Source: Gammaproteobacteria bacterium
GTDB taxonomy: Bacteria > Pseudomonadota > Gammaproteobacteria > Pseudomonadales > Cellvibrionaceae
Reading direction: 5' to 3'
NCBI GenBank assembly: GCA_025362015.1
Contig: JANYIO010000037.1
Location: 1-37,838 of the forward strand
Length of the DNA stretch: 37,838 nucleotides
Shown here in pieces: positions 11,231-18,294 of the stretch. The notes beneath the pieces were generated by a model. It was not told the origin of the DNA. It searched no databases and worked only from the letters and a program-made list of their open reading frames with translations. Numbering within the stretch: position 1 is the stretch's first letter; each line of letters begins with the position of its first letter. A program made the position numbers and the translations under genes.

Positions 11231-11323
11231 TGTCATCCTCGCGTAGCGGGGATCCAGCTTTTAACGCTGAAAGTTAATTATTTTTATAACTAAGAACTGG
11301 ATCCCCGCTTCGCGAGGATGACA
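11231..11323. repeat. REP-like inverted repeat between tpsA and tpsB
   Basis: Two 27-base arms at 11231-11257 and 11297-11323 are reverse complements at 26 of 27 positions, separated by a 39-base A/T-rich spacer. Each arm also folds on itself (CCTCGC against GCGGGG around GTA) and ends in the palindrome GGATCC. This architecture matches dispersed REP/BIME-type elements of proteobacteria. It could also act as a partial transcription attenuator that lowers tpsB expression relative to tpsA. No T-tract follows, so a rho-independent terminator is less likely. Confidence 0.8.
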
Positions 11324-11355
11324 ACTGTAAAATTTACGGAGAATAAATTGTTGTG

Positions 11356-13104
11356 ATGTGGATGTGTGAAATAAAAACAGTTAAAAATCTGAATTCATTT
11401 AGGTTGTACCCGAGTGTGCTGTTGCGCTGGTTGTTGGTGTTTCCGCTTACGTTTGGCTCGCTAGCTTATGCAGAAGGTCCTACTGAGGCTGATGCATCAG
11501 TGCCAGTTTCGCAAACGCCAGTTGAAAATAATGCGCCACTCGCCGAAGCCCCCAAAAAACCTGAACATAAATTTAATATTTGGGAGTTTGAAGTTCATGG
11601 TGTAAATCTGATCGCGCCAGAAATTATTGAAAATGTATTAACCCCTTTTGTGGGGCCAGAAAAAAGCTTCTCGACAGTTGAGCTGGCGGCACATGCGTTG
11701 GAAAAACTCTATCGTGATTCAGGTTATCCGGTAGTGGTGGTTGATATTCCTGAGCAGGATGTCGTTGGTGGAAAAGTAAAACTAGCTGTCACTGAAGGTG
11801 TAATTTCTCATGTTAGAGTAACGGGTTCTGATTATTTTTTATTGAGTGATATTAAGCAGCGAGTGCCATCACTGAAAGAAGGTGGGCCACTTTATATTCC
11901 GAAATTACAACAAGAGCTGAACAAGTTAAATAGTTTGAGTTCTGATTTGCGTGTAGTGCCAGTGCTTAAAGAGGGAGATAGTCCAGGTGCCGTTCAGGTA
12001 GAGTTAAAAGTAAAAGATCAATTACCACTACATGGAGAAATTGAATACAATAATTATGCGTCTGCTAATACCACTCCAACACGTTTAAGCGCGAGTGTTG
12101 GTTATGAAAATTTGTGGAATAAGTTTCACAATTTTTCTTTAATGATGCAAGTAACACCTGAAAATACGGACGAAATTAACGTGTTAGTGGGAACCTACGT
12201 TTTACCTATTGAAGATGGTGCCAGTCGATTAGCGCTCTATGGTGTGTACTCTGATAGTAAAATAGGAGAAGTTATAGTTCTACCTGGCGGCCAAAGGGTA
12301 ATAGGTCACAGTCAAATCGCAGGGCTCCGTTATGTAAAACCTATGAATGTTAGTTCTGACTTTCAACACGTTTTAACCCTGGGTTTAGACTACAAAGATA
12401 CATCGAATGATATAAATGGATTGGATAAGAGTAGCAAACCATTCTCTTTGACTACGCCATTATCACTTGTTGTTTGGGCTGCAGAATATAAAGCAACCTG
12501 GCGACAACCAGAACATACAACACAATTGGGTGGAGGTGTCTATTTTGGTTTAAATAATATCGTCAATAACTATCAAGAATTTAAGGATAGTCGTTATGGC
12601 GCTAAACCTAATTTTATCTACTGGAAGGCTTTCACGCAGAGAAATACTAACTTGCCTGCCGATTTTTTATTGATTAATAAATTAAAATTGCAATACACAG
12701 AATCACCGCTTGTATCAAACGAACAATTAAGCATCGGCGGCACAACCTCGGTGCGCGGTTATTTTGAATCGCAAAACATGGGCGATAGAGGTGTAATAAC
12801 GACGGTAGAGTTATATACGCCGAAATTACTAAAAGATTTTAAAAATATATCCGATCTCAAATTATATACTTTTCTAGAAGGTGGATCAGTGGAAGTGTTA
12901 AAACCATTGCCTGATCAGAAAAGTGCTTTTGATTTAGCGAGCGCGGGTGTTGGTGTTGAGTTATCACTTTTTAAAAATCTTAAAGCAGAGTTGAGTTGGG
13001 CCTACCCATTGAAAGATGCCTGTGGCGGTGTCTGCGGAAAATCCGTCAGTGATGTTGAACGAGGAGAGAGTCATACCGGTTTTGATTTGACGTATAAATA
13101 TTAA
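11356..13104 (+). CDS. TpsB / ShlB-FhaC-HecB family two-partner secretion transporter
   Basis: This is an outer-membrane Omp85-superfamily transporter that exports the TpsA protein encoded just upstream. An N-terminal Sec signal ends near AYA-EG (about residue 38). A linker rich in Pro, Ala and Glu follows, then POTRA-like repeats over residues ~70-225, including the F-x-V-x-G-V-x-L start and the stretch DSGYPVVVVDIPEQDVVGGK. The rest is a 16-strand-type beta-barrel with the conserved VRGY motif (around residue 466, in GGTTSVRGYFESQNMGDRG) and a C-terminal aromatic strand ending in TYKY. Length (582 aa) is normal for the family. In-frame starts are GTG 11353, ATG 11356 and ATG 11362. The only Shine-Dalgarno-like GGAG is at 11338-11341, slightly far from all three, so the exact start is uncertain. 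Substrate assignment to the adjacent TpsA is inferred from context. Confidence 0.92.
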   Translation: MWMCEIKTVKNLNSFRLYPSVLLRWLLVFPLTFGSLAYAEGPTEADASVPVSQTPVENNAPLAEAPKKPEHKFNIWEFEVHGVNLIAPEIIENVLTPFVGPEKSFSTVELAAHALEKLYRDSGYPVVVVDIPEQDVVGGKVKLAVTEGVISHVRVTGSDYFLLSDIKQRVPSLKEGGPLYIPKLQQELNKLNSLSSDLRVVPVLKEGDSPGAVQVELKVKDQLPLHGEIEYNNYASANTTPTRLSASVGYENLWNKFHNFSLMMQVTPENTDEINVLVGTYVLPIEDGASRLALYGVYSDSKIGEVIVLPGGQRVIGHSQIAGLRYVKPMNVSSDFQHVLTLGLDYKDTSNDINGLDKSSKPFSLTTPLSLVVWAAEYKATWRQPEHTTQLGGGVYFGLNNIVNNYQEFKDSRYGAKPNFIYWKAFTQRNTNLPADFLLINKLKLQYTESPLVSNEQLSIGGTTSVRGYFESQNMGDRGVITTVELYTPKLLKDFKNISDLKLYTFLEGGSVEVLKPLPDQKSAFDLASAGVGVELSLFKNLKAELSWAYPLKDACGGVCGKSVSDVERGESHTGFDLTYKY

Positions 13105-13161
13105 ATTTTTGTAATGATAAAACACTTATTTTTTTAAACCATACCATTGAGAACACACGTT

Positions 13162-14844
13162 ATGAAAAAAGGATCATCAGCACTAGTACTGCTTATGTGC
13201 ACATTATTAAGTCTAGATCAAAGTGCCATTGCGCAAGAAGTAACGAAAGAGGCTGCGCCAATGAGTGAAAAGGATGTTTTGCAATTGCAAATTAAAACAC
13301 AAACATTAATTAACGTTTTGGTACAAAAAGGCGTTATTGATGCTGAAACAGCACGTTTGCTGAATGCCAAAGCAGAGCAGGAAACGGCCAAGCGTTACAG
13401 CGACGCCACTGAGGTAGTACCGAATTCACAAAAAGATAAACCAGCCACTGTAGAGCCTGGTGTTGTTCGTGTGCCTTATGTATCGAAAAATGTGCGCGAC
13501 CAAATTCGCAATGAAGTAAGCGCCGGCCTGGCAACAGAAGTTGAAGCTGCGGTGATGAAAAAAGCAGAAATGGAACGTTGGGGCGTACCCAATTCATGGC
13601 CATCATGGTTGCAAAAAATTAAACTTTCAGGTGACGTACGTTTTCGTGCTGAAATGGATAAATTCGCAGCAGAAAACTCTGATCAATATATTGATATTCT
13701 TGCCATCAACAAAGCGGGTGGAACCATTCCCGCAGGGCAAGCTGCATTTTTAAATACTACCGAAGATACCGAAAGATTACGGTTACGTGCAAGGCTTGGT
13801 ATTAATGTCGCGGTCGCTACCGGTTGGGATTTAGGTTTGCGTTTAGCTTCAGGTAGTGGCACCAACCCTGTGTCTTCTAATTTCACCTTGGGCACTAACA
13901 TGTCAGATTCCGCGTTTAATTTAGATCGCGCCTATCTCGCCTATAAATCATCAGCAAAACAAGTACAAGTTTGGGCTGGTCGTTTTGCAAACCCATGGTT
14001 GTCTACCGATCTGGTGTGGGATGAAGATATTAGTTTTGGTGGTATCGCCGCAAGTTACGCACCGCTTCGGCCACTTGATGAAGAAGGTTTTGATCCCTAT
14101 ATCACCATTGGCGCATTTCCGTTGGATGATATTGAACAGAGTGCGCAAGACAAATGGCTCTTGGGTGCGCAAACTGGTTTTAATTATGAATGGGAAAATC
14201 AAAACTTATTTAAATTTGCAGCAGCCTTTTACGATTACGAACATATTAAAGGTCAATTTAATACTTTTGGCAGCAACCTGTTGGATTTCACAGCTCCCAA
14301 GTTTGTGCAAAAAGGCAATACCATGTTTGATATTCGTAACGATGATAAAACTAATACCCAGCTTGCTGCATTGGCATCAGACTATAAAGAAGTTGATATA
14401 AATCTTGTCTACGATATTGCCAGTTTTGCACCGACTCATATAGTGCTTATTGCTGACTTTGTACGCAATGTAGGCTTTAATGCAAAAGAAAATTTGCAAG
14501 CATTGGAGACTTCAACAAAATTAAATTTTGGTGCAGATGCAATTCAAGAACATGCTGATGGTCGTAAGGTTGAAGTGCTAGTAGGTTGGCCAAAAATATC
14601 AAAAAACGGCGATTGGAATGTGTCTGTAGCTTATAAGATGCTGGAAAGTGATGCGGTACTTGATGCGTTTACCGATTCCGATTTCCATTTGGGTGGTACA
14701 GATGCATCTGGTTACATTGTTAAGGCGCAATATGGTTGGGCGGACAACGTTTGGACAAGTTTTCAATTGTTAAGTGCTAATGAAATACACGGAGCAAAGT
14801 TGGGTGTTGATGTGTGGCAAATAGATATGCATATGAGATTTTAA
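13162..14844 (+). CDS. Putative outer-membrane porin (Porin_5-like)
   Basis: A 560-residue outer-membrane beta-barrel protein, probably a passive or substrate-selective channel. ATG 13162 is chosen over TTG 13147 because it starts a clean signal peptide (MKKGSSALVLLMCTLLS, cleaved near AIA-QE) and has GAGA about nine bases upstream. Residues ~30-60 look helical or coiled (KDVLQLQIKTQTLINVLVQKG). The segment WGVPNSWPSWLQKIKLSGD followed by VRFRAE is characteristic of the putative porin family PF16930. Alternating aromatic strands follow, ending in a C-terminal strand with terminal Phe (MHMRF), the BAM recognition signature. It lies 57 bases after tpsB and is probably co-transcribed with it. 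Whether it takes part in adhesin export or nutrient uptake cannot be read from sequence. Confidence 0.85.
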   Translation: MKKGSSALVLLMCTLLSLDQSAIAQEVTKEAAPMSEKDVLQLQIKTQTLINVLVQKGVIDAETARLLNAKAEQETAKRYSDATEVVPNSQKDKPATVEPGVVRVPYVSKNVRDQIRNEVSAGLATEVEAAVMKKAEMERWGVPNSWPSWLQKIKLSGDVRFRAEMDKFAAENSDQYIDILAINKAGGTIPAGQAAFLNTTEDTERLRLRARLGINVAVATGWDLGLRLASGSGTNPVSSNFTLGTNMSDSAFNLDRAYLAYKSSAKQVQVWAGRFANPWLSTDLVWDEDISFGGIAASYAPLRPLDEEGFDPYITIGAFPLDDIEQSAQDKWLLGAQTGFNYEWENQNLFKFAAAFYDYEHIKGQFNTFGSNLLDFTAPKFVQKGNTMFDIRNDDKTNTQLAALASDYKEVDINLVYDIASFAPTHIVLIADFVRNVGFNAKENLQALETSTKLNFGADAIQEHADGRKVEVLVGWPKISKNGDWNVSVAYKMLESDAVLDAFTDSDFHLGGTDASGYIVKAQYGWADNVWTSFQLLSANEIHGAKLGVDVWQIDMHMRF

Positions 14845-14860
14845 GGAAAAGTCTTTACCC

Positions 14861-14913
14861 TTTTTCAGTTGCACGCAAGCTAATATCTAACCTACTTGTG
14901 TGCGATTGAAAAA
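14861..14913. terminator. Hairpin at the 3' end of the porin transcript
   Basis: Bases 14861-14879 pair with 14895-14913 (19 pairs including three G-T wobbles) around a 15-base loop, 17 bases after the porin stop codon. The outer pairs are a T5 run on the left and an A5 run on the right, so no U-tract follows the stem in the + direction. It may be a 3'-end stabiliser or a rho-assisted end rather than a canonical intrinsic terminator. Confidence 0.5.
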
Positions 14914-15028
14914 TAGGATCAGTTAGTTAAAAAATAAAGACCATTATTTAAAAATAATAGAATTGGTTTTATAATTTTTGCAAGTCATAAAAGTAACATC
15001 TAATCTTAATAAAACTGCCAAAAACACT

Positions 15029-15066
15029 TAACAAATATATAAGAGGAATGTCTTATATATTTGTTA
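15029..15066. promoter_or_regulatory. Perfect 16-bp inverted repeat, 6-bp spacer
   Basis: Left arm TAACAAATATATAAGA (15029-15044) and its exact reverse complement (15051-15066) flank GGAATG. It lies 178 bases upstream of the VPLPA-protein gene at 15245. The dyad is A/T-rich with no following T-run, so a protein-binding operator or a regulatory RNA hairpin is more likely than a terminator. The perfect match over 32 bases is unlikely by chance in a 400-base gap. Confidence 0.55.
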
Positions 15067-15244
15067 GCCTCAGCTGCGATTCTAGAAATTTTAGATGAAT
15101 TATAAAAAATAAGTTTTTTTAGCAAGCTATAAACGGACGACAATAAACGAACAGGCATTAAAAAGCAGTCTATAAAGCTGTAAAAATGAGTGTCTGATAC
15201 ATTAAATATTTACCTGCATTATTAAATGGAGAAGGAATACACAT

Positions 15245-15973
15245 ATGAACATCACAATTAAAACGCAAAGACTTATATTAGTAGGTGCTTTTGGGCTCTT
15301 ATTAAGCTTGGGAACGCAAGCTGCTAGTATTAATTATGTATTGGATCAAACCAATATTGAAACTGTCATGCCTGATGGTCATCCCTATGTTACGGTAACC
15401 ATTCAAGACGGAATGACTTTTGGTACGGACACAAATGCCATTAAGTTCACAGTCGATGCTATTGATTCAGCATTTACCTTAGCAGGTGTTAGTAAACAAA
15501 GTAACTTTGGTATTCGTGATTTCGGTTTTAATTTGGCGGCAGGCGCACCAACTGTAACAGACAGCAACATTGTCGGACCTGCTGGTTGGGTCGGAAATAT
15601 AATCCCTCCCAATAATCAGCTTGATGGTTTCGGCCGGTTTGTCGGTGATATTAAAGGAACCGGAACCAATCGATTCGATCCTTTGGTATTTTGGATTACA
15701 GGTGTTGTTGGCGATACCATTGCAAGCTACGCTGCACCTTCAACTAATGGAAATGGCGGTGTAGCGGGTCAAGGCAATGCCTGGTTTGCAGCCAATATTG
15801 GTGGCTTTACTATTGCAAGCTCTACCATCACCAGTGGTTATTTTGGCGGCGGGAATGGCACTACGCCACCTCCAATAGCACCTGTGCCTTTACCTGCGGC
15901 ACTGTGGTTGTTTATATCAGCCTTAACCGGTGGTTATTTTTCTGCTCGTAAGAAACGTGCCATTACTATTTAA
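15245..15973 (+). CDS. Secreted protein with VPLPA (PEP-CTERM-type) sorting tail
   Basis: A 242-residue exported protein. It has a Sec signal (hydrophobic GAFGLLLSLG, cleavage near TQA-AS), a ~185-residue beta-rich, cysteine-free domain, a PPPIAP spacer, and a C-terminal tripartite sorting signal from residue ~214: VPLPAALWLF, a transmembrane stretch, then the basic cluster ARKKR. This layout is the gammaproteobacterial version of PEP-CTERM. Such proteins are recognised and cleaved by an exosortase in the inner membrane and delivered to the EPS matrix or cell surface. A strong Shine-Dalgarno (GGAGAAGGA) precedes ATG 15245. The gene stands alone on the + strand, with dyads upstream and a strong terminator downstream. 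No exosortase is in the window, and the function of the mature domain is unknown. Confidence 0.85.
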   Translation: MNITIKTQRLILVGAFGLLLSLGTQAASINYVLDQTNIETVMPDGHPYVTVTIQDGMTFGTDTNAIKFTVDAIDSAFTLAGVSKQSNFGIRDFGFNLAAGAPTVTDSNIVGPAGWVGNIIPPNNQLDGFGRFVGDIKGTGTNRFDPLVFWITGVVGDTIASYAAPSTNGNGGVAGQGNAWFAANIGGFTIASSTITSGYFGGGNGTTPPPIAPVPLPAALWLFISALTGGYFSARKKRAITI

Positions 15974-15990
15974 CGTTGTAATGTAAAACT

Positions 15991-16066
15991 AAGCAGCGTG
16001 GGCTCTTTAAATTCTATTATCAGTAGAGTTTAAAAAATATTTAAGCCTGCGCTGCTTTATTTTATG
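15991..16066. terminator. Bidirectional terminator between convergent VPLPA genes
   Basis: Bases 15991-16004 pair with 16044-16057 (14 pairs, two wobbles), and the loop contains a second stem (TTTAAATTCTA against TAGAGTTTAAA). On the + strand the stem is followed by TATTTTAT, and on the minus strand by AGTTTTAC, so it can end transcripts from both sides. This fits the convergent arrangement of the genes at 15245 (+) and 16741 (-). Confidence 0.75.
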
Positions 16067-16173
16067 TCTTGCCATTTATCTGCATCTTTTTTCACTCGTT
16101 CTCTTTGCCTCCGTGGTTTTACATAACGCCTCAATTCAATTTTATCCATGAACGACAAGGCTGCATCGGCCAT
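16057..16173 (-). CDS. Possible small basic protein, 38 aa
   Basis: An ATG-initiated minus-strand frame starts 4 bases after the stop of the upstream VPLPA gene and ends at the terminator stem. The product is strongly charged, with motifs MDKIELRRYVKPRRQRERVK and KKDADKWQ, and reads more like real protein than random A/T-rich translation. There is no Shine-Dalgarno, so translation would depend on coupling to the gene before it. It could equally be a leftover fragment of a larger gene. I do not recognise the family. Confidence 0.35.
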   Translation of the reverse strand: MADAALSFMDKIELRRYVKPRRQRERVKKDADKWQDIK

Positions 16174-16177
16174 GTTA

Positions 16178-16741
16178 TTAGGCCATGCTAAAGCCTTTTG
16201 TATCTAAGCTGTTCATTTTGTTTGCGGCGCGATTTTGTCTGGAAAAACACACAAGACCCAATAAAGATGTTGCCATAAACCAAAATGCAGCAGGTAGTGG
16301 AACCGGTGACACATCGCCTTGCAGCATATTTAAATTAAACGTGCCCGTGTTACTACTACTGTCAGTAATAGCAAAAATACTTAGCCAGTAATCACCTGCA
16401 GCACCTACATCAAAGGTAAAAAATGTGTTGGCAACGTTAGAGTTTCTATCAAGTGTAATGGAGCCAAGATTATGGCCTGATGAATCAGAAACCATTGCAC
16501 CTAAATGGTTGAAGTTATCGCCAAATTTTTGTGTGGTTAATCCAAAATCGGTAAGCAGCATCGAGTATTTTCCTGCGCTTTGAAAGTTAACTCTTTCATT
16601 ACTAGCCCAAACGCCTAGTACAGTTTTTTGAACTTCGGAACCGTTGCTGCCTATTATGTTTACAGACGCGGCCTGTGATGCTGTAGCTGCACATAGCATC
16701 ACAAAAGGTAAGGTCGATTTAAGTAAAGTTTTGATTTTCAT
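16178..16741 (-). CDS. Secreted protein with VPLPA sorting motif and an unusually long tail
   Basis: A 187-residue exported protein. ATG at 16741 is preferred over the upstream in-frame start because AAAGGAG lies 6 bases before it and the signal peptide begins cleanly (MKIKTLLKSTLPFVMLCAAT, cleavage near SQA-AS). The mature part is beta-rich and includes AAGDYWLSIFAI, as in PEP-CTERM proteins with pre-peptidase or jelly-roll-like domains. VPLPAAFWF begins at residue ~147 and is followed by a hydrophobic segment and SRQNR. About 16 extra residues then run on to the stop, whereas normal sorting tails end at the basic cluster. The gene lies 84 bases downstream of the RHH regulator gene with no terminator between, so the two may form one transcript. 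Likely a matrix or cell-surface protein; function unknown. Confidence 0.8.
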   Translation of the reverse strand: MKIKTLLKSTLPFVMLCAATASQAASVNIIGSNGSEVQKTVLGVWASNERVNFQSAGKYSMLLTDFGLTTQKFGDNFNHLGAMVSDSSGHNLGSITLDRNSNVANTFFTFDVGAAGDYWLSIFAITDSSSNTGTFNLNMLQGDVSPVPLPAAFWFMATSLLGLVCFSRQNRAANKMNSLDTKGFSMA

Positions 16742-16825
16742 GTGGAGCTCCTTTAGCAAGTTTTAGAATAATAAAGTGTTTAAATATATGGTTTGTAAAA
16801 CTGTTAATAAAAATAATTTTGCTAT

Positions 16826-17308
16826 TTATGCAGTTGCTAACATGTTTTCTTGCTTGTTTTCGTCGCGTGAACCAAGAATATATTTGCTATAAAGATATTC
16901 ACGAAACACCTCATTTACGCGTTCCGGATTTATCTGTTTTTTGCATAGTGACGATAATTTTTTAATCATGTAAATCGGGTTAAGCTTCGACATAGCCATA
17001 AGCTCAATATCCTCCATGTCAATCCTCTGGCTTGGTTCAGTAACGTTCAAATTGAATATTTCATTCAACTTGGTAATGTCCAAATCAAAGTGGTCCATCA
17101 AAAAATCTCCGCATTCAAGCCATATTGGAATTAAATCCGCTCCCTTCACATTCTTGTCGTTTAGCAAAACAAGCTTTTCTAAAATATTTTTCACGGAAAA
17201 TCTAAATAAATCTGACTCTCTTACACCAAGGCGCATGGAAAGCTCTTTAATTCGCTGAATATCTACGAACGTTAAGCGCACTGAAATGTTTTTCATGTTG
17301 TTTTCCAT
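16826..17308 (-). CDS. Ribbon-helix-helix-like DNA-binding protein, possible EPS/VPLPA regulator
   Basis: A 160-residue protein. The N-terminus (residues ~5-45) fits a ribbon-helix-helix fold: strand ISVRLTF, helix DIQRIKELSMRLG, turn VRESD, helix LFRFSVKNILEKL. The remaining ~110 residues are helical, with an acidic then a basic half (ECGDFLMDHFDLDI, later KKLSSLCKKQ), and I do not recognise them. ATG 17308 is chosen because AGGAG sits 6 bases upstream; the ATG two codons earlier abuts the AGGAG. No signal peptide or membrane helix is present, so it is cytoplasmic. It is divergent from the EPS operon and directly upstream of a VPLPA gene. Together with direct repeats in the intergenic region, this suggests a local transcription regulator. 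The fold is fairly likely; the target is inference. Confidence 0.7.
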   Translation of the reverse strand: MENNMKNISVRLTFVDIQRIKELSMRLGVRESDLFRFSVKNILEKLVLLNDKNVKGADLIPIWLECGDFLMDHFDLDITKLNEIFNLNVTEPSQRIDMEDIELMAMSKLNPIYMIKKLSSLCKKQINPERVNEVFREYLYSKYILGSRDENKQENMLATA

Positions 17309-17374
17309 TTGCATCTCCTACTCGTTAATTTAATTATTTTGTATTTATAAGGTAGGCTATTTATATTCCTTGTT

Positions 17375-17444
17375 TATTACATAATGAATAAAGATTAATG
17401 AAGTTTATATTTAATAATTATTACAAAGGTTTTCTTATGTAATA
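17375..17444. promoter_or_regulatory. 10-bp inverted repeat TATTACATAA upstream of the RHH gene
   Basis: TATTACATAA at 17375-17384 recurs as its exact reverse complement at 17435-17444, with 50 bases between. The right copy abuts the tandem direct repeat at 17442. The spacing permits looping between two half-sites or two separate sites on the RHH gene's 5' side. Low complexity (A/T-rich) makes chance occurrence possible. Confidence 0.35.
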
Positions 17445-17463
17445 CGTTTTGCATACGTTTTGC
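17442..17463 (+). promoter_or_regulatory. Tandem 11-bp direct repeat ATACGTTTTGC x2 (operator-like)
   Basis: Two exact, abutting copies occupy 17442-17452 and 17453-17463. An 11-bp period places both on the same DNA face. RHH repressors (MetJ/Arc/CopG class) are known to bind such tandem half-sites cooperatively, and an RHH-like gene starts 134 bases away. A third copy of the core, CATACGTTTTG, occurs upstream of the VPLPA gene at 35045. Binding by the neighbouring protein is inference. Confidence 0.5.
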
Positions 17464-17613
17464 TTTTTAAATCTTGTTAGGAATTCTATGACTGCATGAA
17501 TTTTGATCAATGATTGCGCTGATTTAAATTGGTTGTAAGTGAGCGGGGTAGGCTCTGGGGCGGAATAAATGTGGGAATGACGTTTGGTGCGTGGCAATAT
17601 TTAGTCATTTATT

Positions 17614-17633
17614 TGTCATAACTGTGTCATAAC
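17614..17633 (+). promoter_or_regulatory. Direct repeat TGTCATAAC x2 with 11-bp period
   Basis: TGTCATAAC occurs at 17614-17622 and 17625-17633, again one helical turn apart, about 90-110 bases before the first EPS gene. A related TAGTCATTT lies just upstream (17602). The position is right for an activator or repressor of the EPS operon. Confidence 0.45.
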
Positions 17634-17721
17634 ATGCGCTATCTCAGTTGTGCAGGCCCTTGCTTTTAAGTGTCTGCTTAAATATTTAGTTTTTTGTGAA
17701 CAGCTCCATTGGGAACCCTTA

Positions 17722-18294
17722 ATGTACATCATTAGATTAGTGATACTTTTTACGCTCGGTGTTTATGCTTCCTATGGGGCGACGGCAGAAATCATTGAGC
17801 CAGGGCAGTACAAAATTAATCCCGGGGATGTGTTGTCGGTTTATGTATGGAATGAAGACAATGTCAGTCAAAAAGAGATATTGGTAAGGCCAGACGGACG
17901 TATTAGCATTCCTATTGTGGGTGAAGTCGTCGTTGCAGGGAAATCTATAGGGGTAGTCAAGGAGGAGCTATCGGCGCGGCTATCAACCATTTTAATCGAT
18001 AAGCCAGTAGTGACAGTTTCAGTTGTGCAGCTGAGTGGGAATACGGTATTCGTGTTGGGCAAAGTTGCGCGCCCTGGGCAATTTGTAATTCTTGGCAAAT
18101 TAGATGTTACCCAAGCCTTGGCCTTAGCTGGTGGTACTACTACTTTTGCCAAAGAAAGTGATATTAAAGTGCTACGTCGCGATCAAGATGGTACACAAAA
18201 AGCAATAAATTTTAATTATGGGAAAATAGAAAGCGGCAAGAATCTGGAAGATAACATCCTCATACAAAGTGGTGATGTGGTAATAGTGCCATGA
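17722..18294 (+). CDS. Short OPX/Wza-like polysaccharide export protein (XrtA-locus EpsE type)
   Basis: A 190-residue periplasmic or outer-membrane-associated polysaccharide export protein. ATG 17722 is chosen over GTG 17650 because it begins a normal signal peptide (MYIIRLVILFTLGVYAS) with GGGAA upstream. Residues ~30-105 form the Poly_export domain (YKINPGDVLSVYVWNED, then RPDGRISIPIVGEV), followed by an SLBB domain (VFVLGKVARPGQF, then VTQALALAGG) ending in GDVVIVP. It lacks both a lipobox cysteine and the C-terminal amphipathic helix that forms the outer-membrane pore in full-length Wza, so it probably works with another pore protein. The next gene, overlapping it by 4 bases, encodes a beta-barrel candidate. 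It is the first gene of the EPS operon. Confidence 0.9.
   Translation: MYIIRLVILFTLGVYASYGATAEIIEPGQYKINPGDVLSVYVWNEDNVSQKEILVRPDGRISIPIVGEVVVAGKSIGVVKEELSARLSTILIDKPVVTVSVVQLSGNTVFVLGKVARPGQFVILGKLDVTQALALAGGTTTFAKESDIKVLRRDQDGTQKAINFNYGKIESGKNLEDNILIQSGDVVIVP

Larger units (their letters stand above)
14845..15244. other. Intergenic region with two dyad structures, no gene seen
   Basis: This 400-base A/T-rich stretch separates the adhesin block from the first VPLPA-tailed protein gene. It holds a 19-bp-stem hairpin just after the porin gene, a perfect 16-bp inverted repeat in the middle, and two near-identical ATAAACGRAC decamers at 15129-15138 and 15143-15152 on the same strand. I see no convincing open reading frame on either strand and no clear sigma-70 promoter. 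Confidence 0.6.
17309..17721. other. Divergent promoter region between RHH gene and EPS operon
   Basis: This 413-base non-coding stretch contains an inverted repeat and two sets of 11-bp-phased direct repeats, annotated separately. No coding frame is convincing. It must hold the promoters for both the minus-strand RHH gene and the + strand EPS operon, but I cannot place -10/-35 boxes with confidence. Confidence 0.6.

Noticed and set aside
17500-17620. Sigma-54-like promoters upstream of the EPS operon (GGGAATGACGTTTGG and TGGCAATATTTAGTC)
   Set aside because: At best 7 of 11 consensus bases with a poor -12 element; not better than background.
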